A stretch of DNA of 64,000 nucleotides. Source: Osedax frankpressi. Its lineage: Eukaryota > Annelida > Polychaeta > Sabellida > Siboglinidae. The position numbers and the translations under genes were made by a program. Location: contig OZ038316.1 of assembly GCA_964035775.1 (NCBI GenBank), positions 18,010,175 through 18,074,174 of the forward strand. The letters run 5' to 3'. Below are positions 47,501 through 60,118 of this stretch, in pieces. The first letter of the stretch is position 1; every line of letters begins with the position of its first letter. Under the pieces are notes generated by a model, which did not search any database, was not told the DNA's origin, and saw only the letters and a program-made list of their open reading frames with translations.

Positions 47501-50500
47501 ATTATATTGTTGTGAATGTGTTTTGATCAACATATCACTCATATGTAATGAGTGTTTATTATTTAATCATATTGTAATAATAAATTCAAAAATTGTTGGT
47601 AAATAATTTGAAAAATACCAAGGAAATGTGACCATTGTATTAGAAATGTTAAATTGGCTGTAGGTATCACATAATAATAATAATATCATATTTGATGGGT
47701 AGAATAATCAAATATAGATAATTTGATTTCAAATTTGAAAATCCCTAATTTAAATGATATATTATTTATTAATATTTTTATTTTAACATTACCTACAAAT
47801 ATATGATTTATATGATTTATATTGCTTTTTTTATCTGAAATTCATATTAATATTCTTAATATATAAATAAAGCTAAATATATTATTCAAAAAAAATTATA
47901 TTTAACGAATGCGATTTCCACTTAACAAATTATATTTATTATTTCCTTTCAGAGAATATTAAAATAGTTTTCTAAAAGATCACATTTTATTTAAGATTGA
48001 TTTTTTGTTTAATATTTAAATTATATTCATTTCTTTATAGTGATAGTGATATAGATATAAGGTAATGAAATATATTGTAAAAAATTACTATATAAAATAG
48101 ATTTCTTTTACAAGCTTTTTATAATATTGTATGTTTACTAAATATTTAACTTACAAAAAATACATATATATCATTAACTATATTTGTATCTAAGTTAAAA
48201 ATGTCATATAGATTCATAAAGTGGTGGTGGTTCAAAATATAGAATCTATTAAAAATACAAAAAATAATTCTGAGATATCATCTAAAGAGTTAATTAATAA
48301 AAGAAAGCATTTATGAGTAAATAAATGCTTTGGTTTCATTGGCTATAACTCATGAACAGTGGCGAGATCTATTATATCAATATCAACTAACTTATTATTT
48401 TTGTTATATTTTTAAAATTTTGAGAATAAATATATTGGCAAACTAATTGTAATAATATTTATTTATATTAAATATTATTATAAAAATTAATTTACAGGTT
48501 TATGTTTATTTGCACATTTTAGGTACTTATAATTTTTGTATACTGCATTTTAACAAAAATTCAAATTTAATATAATAAAAATTATTTTTTTGAATTAATA
48601 GGATTTTTTGCCACCATTTAATTAAATATAGATTTATTTTATCAATTAAATTTCGGTATCTCTATTACTTAAGTATTTATTACAATCTGTATTTTCGTTT
48701 ATTTTAATATTTATTTTTGAAACTACCCTATTTATATATCTGTTGTAAGTATAAATTTACTTAATATTGAATTTTATACATTTATTGAAAAAAAAAGAAT
48801 TTTTTCCATTTCATTTTTTTAAGGTATAACTATTTATTAAAATATAATTATTAATTATCTTTACGATTTATCGGATGACATTTTTTGATAATTTTTTCAA
48901 TTTGTTGAGATAATCTAATTTCTCAGATGTGTGACAATCTCGATGGTGTGAATCTTCACTTGAACTACAATTCCCTGGTGACTATAACCAGCAAACACAG
49001 TTCTCACACTTGGCTTTTCACTTTGACCAGTAAGGTAATATTACGTGATTTTCGTAAATATTACGTGATTTTCTTATGCTTTGATAATAATTTGTCATCT
49101 TTTTTTTCTATCTTATATAATCTTATATAATATATAGATTTGTATTAATGTATGAAACCTTATTGATTAAAATTAATTTACTACCTTTTCTTTATTTCAT
49201 AGATCTAGATATTGAAGTTTTGTAGATGTTATCATTATTAACATTTCAATTGCTATCGGCCAATCAGCTGAGCCTTCGGCGAATTGCTTTGCTCGAAGAC
49301 GATACTCGTGTCCATTTCAACATTGCCGCCGTCACCACCGGTCCGAAGAGGTCGCAAAAAGGTCAAACCATTGATGACAATGGTCAAGGCTGGACGAACC
49401 CCAGTTGGTCGGAGAGTCTCGATCGTTTCGCATGCGACCAAGTCTACCGTATTAAGGTGTGTTTGCCCGAATCCTCGCCGCAATTCGCAATTTCTATCCC
49501 GTGTTTGTATTCATTTGCGATATGTATTGCTAATGAATTCTGTAGTTAACATTCGGGAAGAAATAAACTTGCAAATGATTAGTCTTTTTTAGTTACATAT
49601 CGTAGTTTTTGAATACTAGTAAAAATTAACATTTGAACTCCTGCAAAGCTTTCACAAAACCCAATTCCACTACCAGATATATTCGAACCACTCACGACCC
49701 AACTCTCTCTCTCGATAGGTACACTTCCGCACCGACATTTACGGGTCTTTTAGACAGTCGGTGTTGTTTGATTTTGCCGTTGGTCCCGTGCTACGTCACG
49801 AGCTCTCCATCGTCTCCAGTCCTGTTGGCGACATGGACACCGTCGCTCAAGAACTCTGCTTTAAAGAAGTCGAAAAGTGGGACACTACCGGAAAGACTGT
49901 CATCAAGTTCAAAACTCTGTTTGTAAATTCTGACTCAACATTCACTTTGGCTTTTGCCAGAAGAGAAACCGATATAATATTAGATAATATAATAATATTT
50001 TTAATAGAATGTAAATTAAATCTATTTTCAATTTAATTTTTCATTTAAATTAGAAATTGTAAGTAGAAATTCATAATTTAACTGTTTAAGAATATGAATT
50101 TTTAGTCGGATATAATAATCTGTCTTTTTTTTGTAAAAAAAAGTTCTTTTTTATATGCGACTTAAAAACCACTACTTTTACAGAGTATTTACAAATTTAC
50201 CTTAAATTCTGATCCATTTGCAGTAACGCTAAACCTGAGGAGGAGCCTGCGATTCTGTGTCGTTATCCAGCACCAACTCGTATCGTTAGCAACAACTCCC
50301 TCAAGGACAACAATTTTACACTTGCCAACTACAAGGAACGCATGCACACCTTGCTTTACATTGAGGAAATGGCCAAATCTGCTAGCGTTGCCAAGTCAGT
50401 ATATTCTTTAAACTTACTTTACACTCTTTACACTCTTTACACTTTACACTCGCGGCATACCATTTTACATTCCTTTACACTCTTTACACTCTTTTACAAC

Positions 50501-53500
50501 TTGTACACTTGTCTCCCCCCTCATCACCATTCATTAATCGGAGTATTTACCACTAGATCTAGTGTTTTGCTACACTTTTCCCTTTACTACACTTATGCTT
50601 AAATCAACCTTAACATGACCCTACTGTGACCCTCACTCTTCGATTACAACCAAACCCCTTACTTTGCATTACTCCACAGATCTTACAATTTCTACTAGCA
50701 AAATCCCTTACCCCTTATCACCCCCGCTACCTCTTACCCCCTCACCCCTACAGGTTTAACTTGCACACTCCTTACTCCCCCCCACCAGCCCCTCTACCCT
50801 ATCTCTCATCCCCTCACCCCTACAGGTTCAACTTGCACACTCCTTATCCCCCCCCACCAGCCCCTCTACCCTATCTCTCATCCCCTCACCCCTACAGGTT
50901 CAACTTGCACACTCCTTACTCCCCCCCCCCACCAGCCCCTCTACCCTATCTCTCATCCCCTCACCCCTACAGGTTCAACTTGCACACTCCTTACTCCCCC
51001 CCACCAGCCCCACTACCCTATCTCTCAACCCCTCACCCCCACAGGTTCAACGTGCACATTCCCCCCTCCCCCCCCCCCCAGCCCCGCTACCCTATCTCTC
51101 AACCCCTCACCCCTACAGGTTCAACGTGCACATTCCCCCCTCACCTCCTGCCCCGCTACCCTATCTCTCAACCCCTCACCCCCACAAGTTCAACGTGCAG
51201 ATCCCCCCCCCACCAGCCCCGCTACCATATCTCTCAACCCCTCACCCCTACAGGTTCAACGTGCAGATCCCCCCCCCCCTCACCCCCTGCTACCATATCT
51301 CTCATCCCCTCACCCCCATAGGTTCAACGTGCGGACCCACCTTCAAGTGGTTGATCGCTTTATGTTAATTCCGACAACAATGTCCAATGCTCGGTTTGCT
51401 ATCAATGGAGAACTGTTCGCTAAACTTCTGTTGACCTCTCATATCTCTGAAGACACGTCTCGTGGCCGACTTATCCTGCAGAATGTCTTCAAGGTGCTCA
51501 TTGCACCCTTGCCAATAGACGGAGTCAAGTCTGATAAGGTTACTAGCGATTTAATCCCAATATTGACATCCCTGTTAAGGATAGCTCTACCTTCGTGTAG
51601 TTACGGGTATTTGATTAATACATATATCTAAACACTATCTTAAATTTATACATTAATATTATATAATATTTGTATATTTCATATAAAAATGACGAGCTGA
51701 AAATAGACAATTTCTGAAAAATCAGGAAATTAAACTTTTTTGTTATAATTTGATTAAATTCTATTTATTATGCAAAATCTTGTATACAATAAAATATACT
51801 AAGTAAAGACGTCAAAAACTTCTTTATTCATTATACTTTTTTATAAAAATAATATTTTATAAATAACTATCATTTGAAGTTACAACTAAAACACTAGAAA
51901 ACACAAATAAAAATGCTTTATTCCTATTGGATACTTAAAATCACAACATCAAAATAACGCCTATCGAAAAATAAATAATTAATTTATATATTTATCATTT
52001 ACAATTTTTAAACTTGAATTAATGATGAAAATAATATTCGAGATGTTACAAAAAAGAATTTCATTTTTCAGAATACTCTCCTTTGGGAATTCTCCTTTAG
52101 GAAATAATTTCAAATTCTCTATAGATTTGTTAATTCATTATATCGCCCTCTCCTGTTTAGTTATATGAAGCTGTAGTCGAGGAAAAGGGCAAAAACTTTG
52201 TTTTCATGAAGATCTCGAAGCAGTGCGTTGAAGATTTAGGACTCAAAGCGAATGTAGATTTTGAATGCGAGGTCAGTGTATGGTTTTCCTGTCGGTGATT
52301 ATATTCTAGATAAACCTCCTCTAAGCCCCCTTAACCCCCCTTGACGTCCTCGCCTCGCAGATCCTGTTCCAGATGAACCGACTGCCTCTCGTAGAAATGC
52401 ACATGGCCGTAGACATTTTCCGCAGCGTCGAAATCCTATTCCCTCCGCCCGTCGACGACTCCGCTTCCCCGGGGTCGATGTCGCGGGTCTGGCCCCCATT
52501 GACCGACATGGACCCTCGGCTGAACGCTCGGCAAATCGAAGCCGTCTCCGGCATCGTGAACTCGCCGCTTGACCACCCGACTCCGCCTGTCCTCATCATC
52601 GGACCTTACGGCACCGGAAAGACGTTCACGCTCAGCCAAGCCACCATGGAGATTGTTAAGAGGCCAGACACCCGCGTCCTTATCTGCACTCACTCCAATA
52701 GGTTTTCTCACGAGATAGTTTACAGAAGTGCCAACATTCCACGAGCTGCCGAATTCTCCTTTAAATATTTTTAATTCATTATTTGGTCGAATGTTTATCA
52801 ACTTTGTTTTCTTTTCATGGATATCTGTAGATTTCATTAATATTTCATGCTCCGCGACAATCTACCGTGCACCCCCTACTCTCGCATACCCCTACTCTCG
52901 CGCACCCCCTACTCCCGCGCACCCCCTACTCTCACAAACCCCCTACTCTCGCGCACCCCCTACTCTCGTGCACTCTCTCCTCCCTCGTTTCGCTACTGAC
53001 TAATGCGACCCCCGACCTCCGCAGCGCCGCCGACCTCTACATCAAGGAGTACTTGCACCCGTTCATCCAGGAGGCGCCGGCCGAACACTCTTATGCCATT
53101 CCTGTCCGCGTGTATTACAAACACCGCTGGGTTCAGACAGTACCCGAGTGCATTCAGCAGTACGCGCTTATGACCATAGATCCGGCCACCGGTCAAAGGT
53201 CATTTAGGAAACCCGAACGCTGCGAACTCGAATGCCGCAGCATTGTTGTGACTACGTTGGGCACCGCTCATTATTTGTACGACCTTGACCTGCCTCCAGG
53301 TCAGCATAACTTCGCCTTAACGCATTGGGGCGCAAATTCTCATGAATTACTTTTACATCGTGTGATTACATCTCATGATTACATCGTGTGATTACATTAC
53401 TATTACATCACCAGGTTTCTTTACTCACATCCTGATTGACGAGGCCGCTCAAGCAATGGAAGCCGAGACCATCATTCCATTAGCCATTGCTGGTCCTAAT

Positions 53501-56500
53501 ACCACTATTGTATTAGCTGGGGACCATATGCAGGTGAGTCATCTGTTTATATCTACCTCTCTCACTACCCCACTACCTCACTACCTCACTACCCCACTAC
53601 CTCACTACCTCACTACCTCACTACCTCACTACCTCACTACCTCACTACCTCACTCCCTCACTACCTCACTACCTCACTCCCTCACTACCTCACTCCCTCA
53701 CTACCTCACTCCCTCACTACCTCACTACCTCACTACCTCACTCCCTCACTACCTCACTACCTCACTACCTCACTACCTCACTCCCTCACTACCCCACTAC
53801 CTCACTCCCTCACTCCCTCACTACCTTACTACCTCACTACCTCACTACCTCACTCCTTCACTACCTCACTACCTCACTACCTCACTACCTCACTACCTCA
53901 CTCCCTCACTACCTTACTACCTCACTACCTCACTACCTCACTACCTCACTCCCTCACTACCTCACTCCCTCACTACCTCACTACCTCACTCCCTCACTAC
54001 CCCACTACCTCACTACCTCACTCCCTCACTCCCTCACTACCTCACTACCTCACTACCTCACTCCCTCACTACCTCACTACCTCACTACCTCACTACCTCA
54101 CTCCCTCACTACCCCACTACCTCACTCCCTCACTCCCTCACTACCTTACTACCTCACTACCTCACTACCTCACTCCTTCACTACCTCACTACCTCACTAC
54201 CTCACTACCTCACTACCTCACTCCCTCACTACCTCACTACCTCACTACCTCACTCCCTCACTACCTCACTCCCTCACTACCTCACTACCTCACTCCCTCA
54301 CTACCCCACTACCTCACTACCTCACTCCCTCACTCCCTCACTACCTCACTACCTCACTACCTCACTACCTCACTCCCTCACTACCTCACTACCTCACTAC
54401 CTCACTACCTCACTCCCTCACTACCCCACTACCTCACTCCCTCACTCCCTCACTACCTTACTACCTCACTACCTCACTACCTCACTCCTTCACTACCTCA
54501 CTACCTCACTACCTCACTACCTCACTCCCTCACTACCTTACTACCTCACTACCTCACTACCTCACTACCTCACTCCCTCACTACCTCACTCCCTCACTAC
54601 CTCACTCTCTCACTACCTCACTCCCTCACTCCCTCACTCCCTCACTACCTCCTCTTCCCCTTCCCTAACCTTCACCCGCCCTCTACAGTTGAGTCCTCTG
54701 TTTATCTCTACCTCCCTCACTACCTCACTCCCTCTCTCCCTCACTACCTCACTCCCTCACTCCCTCACTACCTCACTCCCTCACTCCCTCACTCCCTCAC
54801 TCCCTCACTCCCTCACTACCTCACTACCTCACTCCCTCACTCCCTCACTACCTCACTACCTCACTCCCTCACTACCTCACTCCCTCACTACCTCACTACC
54901 TCACTCCCTCACTACCTTACTACCTCACTACCTCACTACCTCACTCCCTCACTACATCACTACCTCACTACCTCACTACCTCACTCCTTCACTACCTCAC
55001 TCCCTCACTCCCTCACTACCTCACTACCTCACTACCTCACTTCCTCACTCCCTCACTACCTCACTCCCTCACTACCTCACTCCCTCACTCCCTCACTACC
55101 TCCTCTCCCCCTTCCCTCACTATCTCACTACCTCCTCTCCCCCTTCCCTAACCTTCACCTACCCTCTACAGTTGAGTCCAGAAGTACATAGTGATTTGAC
55201 ACGTGACTACAACCTCCATCGCTCATTATTAGAGAGATTATGCGATCGCTATGCCAACTCACATCCTTCAAAACTACTTCTCTGCGATAACTACAGATCT
55301 CACCAGGCTATTGTAGATTTCACATCCGAATTGTTTTACTCAAACCGACTGGTCGCTACAGGTCACTTCTATTGTCATTTCTATTGTCACTTCTATTGTC
55401 ACTTCTATTGTCACTTCCATTGTCATTTCTATTGTCACTTCTATTGTCACTTATATTGTCACTTCTATTATCACTTCTATTGTCACTTCTATTGTCACTT
55501 CTATTGTCACTTCTATTGTCACTTCTATTGTCATTTCTATTGTCACTTCTATTGTCACTTACATCGTCACTTCTATTGTCACTTCTATTGTCACTTCTAT
55601 TGTCACTTCTATTATCACTTCTATTGTCACTTCTATTGTCACTTCTATTGTCACTTCTATTGTCACTTCTATTGTCATTTCTACTGTCACTTCTATTGTC
55701 ACTTACATTGTCACTTCTATTGTCACTTCTATTGTCATTTCTATTGTCACTTCTATTGTCACTTCTATTGTCATTTCTATTGTCACTTACATTGTTCCTA
55801 TTTCTTAATTTAACTATTCAAATTTATTTCTCAATTTATACTAACTATAATGATTTCACCTAAAATATGCTGTCACTATTAATATGTCCTCACCATTAAT
55901 ATGTCCTCACCATTAATATGTCCTCATCATTAATATGTCCTCAACATTAATATGTACTCTCTCCAACAGGCAATCAGCCTGGACATTCTACTCTGTACCC
56001 TTTAACATTTTACACCGCCCGAGGGGAGGACATCCAACATGCAAACTGCATTGCGTACTATAATAATTCTGAGGTAATTCTACGTTACCAATATCTAATT
56101 AGGCCACTCCTCTACACCACTTGACCCCTCCACTCCTCCACACCACTTGACCGCTCCACTCTTCCACACCACTCCTCCACATCACTCCTGCACACCACTC
56201 CTGCACACCAACCTCCACACCACTCCTCCACACCACTTGACCGCTCCCTTCTCAGATCCACGAGTTGGCTGACCGGGTCGTCGAGTTAGTGGAGAACTGG
56301 CCAGTGCAGTGGGGCGTGAAGAGCGACTCTCAGATTGGAGTTGTTGCTCCTTATTCTGACCAAGTGACTCAGATACGTGCTGAATTACGAAGACGTCGTT
56401 TGCACGGAGTTTCAGTGGAACGTGTTCTCAACATTCAAGGTCGGAATACACAAATCCTGTTTTCTCTAAATAGATTTTGACATTTTCTCTTCATTTCCAT

Positions 56501-59500
56501 ATCGATTTCGTAATCTTATACATACTTTTATTTTCTTATCGTCTAAAACTGCGAAATCATATTTCTTCGGATGAGACGGAGACAGGAAAATATTCTCTCA
56601 AGATATTCTCTCAAGATATTCTCTCAAGATATTCTCTCAATATATTCTCTCAAGATATTCTCTCAAGATATTCTCTCAAGATATTCTCTCAAGATATTCT
56701 CTCAAGATATTCTCTCAAGATATTCTCTGAAAATATTCAATATATTGTCATCTGCGCAAACATTAACGGCTGATATCTCAGTTTAATGGCCAACAGATTA
56801 TTGTAATTGTTCCATTTGTTTATTTTAAAAAATATTGAGACGGTTTTTATTGATTGGAGATGTATTAATATTTAATTCTCTTGGCTTCTGGTTTTTAAAT
56901 TTTTTATATTTGTATTCTTCTCTTGTTCAATTTTATCTATTCCATTTATGTAAAATCTTATCTATCTTTTTTTAATTGTATATTTCTATTTATATCAAAT
57001 ATATAATATTTATTTTACTCACTCCTGAAGATGATTAGATCAAATACTTTAAAAATCCAGACTGTAAAACTGTATAAACCTTATAAATATATCGTATATT
57101 TATATCGTTTTCTTTTTCTACAGGTAAACAATTCCGTGCCATCTTTATCTCTACTGTTCGTACGAGACATACTTGCACTTCTGACAGCTCTTTCGACGAT
57201 TTCGTCGACTACCGCTTCCTCTCCGATGCCAAGCTGATGAACACTGCAATCACGCGCGCCAAATCCCTGGTGGCCGTTGTTGGCGATCCAGTCGCATTGT
57301 GCTCCGTTGGCAAATGCAGGTTAGTGCCCGTGACCTTTACCCTACTTATGCCCATTATAGCGTCCCACTCATTTCCGTGGAGTCAAATGTATTGTCGAAA
57401 CCTCATAGATTACCTCCCTCTTCCCCTACTTGTCTTCCTATTTCTCCTCTTAACTTTCTTAATCATATATATATATAACTAAGTGTCTAATATAATACTA
57501 ATCTAATATAATTATATTATTAGTATCAATTTCATTAGATAACAAATTAATGAACTTGCAACCCTTACATCTCCAATATTCACGTTTCACCAACAGGAAG
57601 CTGTGGGAGCGTTTCATTGAGATCGCCAACGAGAATGGTTCCTTTCATGGCATGACCTGGAAAGAGTTGCGTTCTTACCTGGATGGTGTCGAACTGAAGC
57701 GTACATATATCCTGAACCCGCACGCCAAGGAATTTGTACCCCAGATCCCGTTGACGATGAATGCAGATGAGGTTATCAATACCCAACCGAGTGTTGTTCA
57801 TTTGTAAGCAATTATAGATTGATGATATATATTTTTAAATGACGTGAACAAAATAAATCAATTTAAGATCAAATCTTTTATAGTTTGTAATAATTTTACA
57901 TTTATTTTAATTTTCACATATTTATGTAATTTTAATTTTTCTAATACAATTTTGAAAATTATTTTTTTGTTAATAAAATAAATGTTATATTATTGATAAA
58001 ATTATATTATTATCTTCCTTTTACTTTATGTAATTGGTTTTTGTATTTCTTTCACTTATTGAAATCTAAATAACATCGCAGCAAGCCGTAAAGTCCTTTC
58101 TCGAGAAGCCCTCTTCTACGTGGGAAACTGATTTGGGTGTTGGTGAGGTAGCAAGACCAATACAGAAAAAGGTTTTCAGCTCAGATTTCTTATTCTTCAA
58201 CTAATTCATTCCTTAAGCCGCTCTAAAAGTTTACATAACTGTTACATAACTGTTGCATAACTGTTGCATAACTGTTGCATAACTGTTGCCTACCTGTTGC
58301 CTACCACTATTCCCAACTCCTCTCTGCAGCCGGTGTTGACTAACCCTTTCGACAACTCTGTAATTGTGCCGGACAAGAAGGTCAGCGAAGAGAGCTACAG
58401 GTGCACGGCTGTCCGCAATGCCAAGGCATTCGAAGAGAAGAAACCCTTAGATGGTTATTTTTCATTGTTTGCTTAACTAAATCCAATTCCTTAGTAATAA
58501 ACTAATAATTATCATTGAAATATGAATTTGTTAATATTATTAATTTCTAATCCCAGTTTCATCTTCCCAACATGCATGTCATAATTAATTTATATTATTC
58601 AATAATTATTGAAAATTACATGACCATTGACTGGTCAGTAAGAGAGATCGCAATCCTGGTAATACTAAGTCCATTGTTATTTTATTCATAAAAAGTTAAA
58701 TTTTAATTATATTTTGTGAATTCTATTTTCTGACAAATTTATTTTAAAATTTAAGAATACTAGGAATTTTATTAAGCCAAATATAGGCAACATTTTTGAA
58801 TACATTTCTAGTAAAATCAATATATATTCCATATTAAATATTTGTAGTAATAAATAATTATTAAATTATATTTGAAATACACATTATTCCTTTATTAAAA
58901 AAATTCCATACATCAGAATATTATTTAGAATGTCATAAAATTAATATTCGAAAAAATTATTCGAACAATTTTGTTTCATTTTTTTTTTTGATAATTATTC
59001 ATTTTATTTAATAGTCATTCAAATTTGAAGAAATAATATATTATATTAAAATATCTGAATATTCTTATAACATTTATTTTTTCTTGACCCGCACCCATTC
59101 TTTAAACCCTACAACACGCTACAGGACCCATGACCCCGGTGAAACAAACTAGTACAGTCGAACGTCGCCAGATCGCCGTACGCGAAAACGGCCACCCGGC
59201 TACGCCTGCTCCCCCTGGTGGACCGACCTCGCAGCACAAACCTTCCGCGAAGCCGATCGTCGATATCATTCTACCTCAAGCCGTCGCAGCTGCTTCGCAC
59301 CGCCAGGCGGCCCTGCTGTCCACTCACATGGCCGCACAGACTACGTCCGGTTCCATGAACTCTCACGACTACCACCAGGACACCCGGGCCCTCATTCACC
59401 AGGCTACCGCCTTATTGAACACCTCGAAGGCGTTGAATGGTTCATCGTCCGCGATCCCCAAACAGTCGGCGGCGTCGGCGACGACCTCTCAGCCACCGGC

Positions 59501-60065
59501 GACTCCCTCTGGCGGCGTCAACGCGTCGTGGTCTACCGGTCGCTCCGACGTCTCGACGGAAGGGTTCCCTTCGTCCGGTTGGTCAAGAACTCAGTCGGGC
59601 GGCTCTACGGCCTACGACCGCCCACCGCCGCCGCCGTCTGCTTCTGCGCACCACCAAAACGCCGGGAGACACATGGCGCCCCCTCAGTCGGTCGGACAGC
59701 ATGTGTCGCCGCCTCGCGGACGCGAGAAGACTTCTCCGCCTTACGAACGCTTTCGCAAAGATGAACAGTCGCCGTGGTCCCAATACCAATCTCAGTACCA
59801 ACATCCCAAACACCAGGTCGAAGAGTCCGGCTACGCCACTCAAGTCCAACACCAGCCGATGTTTGCGTCCGCCGGCGGATACACTCCGATACCTCTTCCG
59901 CAACAGCAGCACAGACTCGAGGAACCGTTGCAGAAGACCAACAGCTACGTGTACCAACAGCAGTACGAACTGGGAATGCGCGATTCAGCGGACAGAGTCG
60001 GTCACTCCCTCCACCAGGTGAACAGCGGAGGTGCGGCTTCGGCTACTACCCAATTGCAGTACCAG

Positions 60066-60118
<53 letters not shown>

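Noticed and set aside
49633-49926. 97-codon plus ORF overlapping HELZ exon 5
   Set aside because: A shadow in another frame of the conserved exon.
53534-55171. Central part of an 812-codon plus-strand ORF spanning HELZ exons 11-12 and introns
   Set aside because: The octamer array happens to be open, but family alignment requires GDHMQ to join LSPEVHS directly, so the array is intronic.
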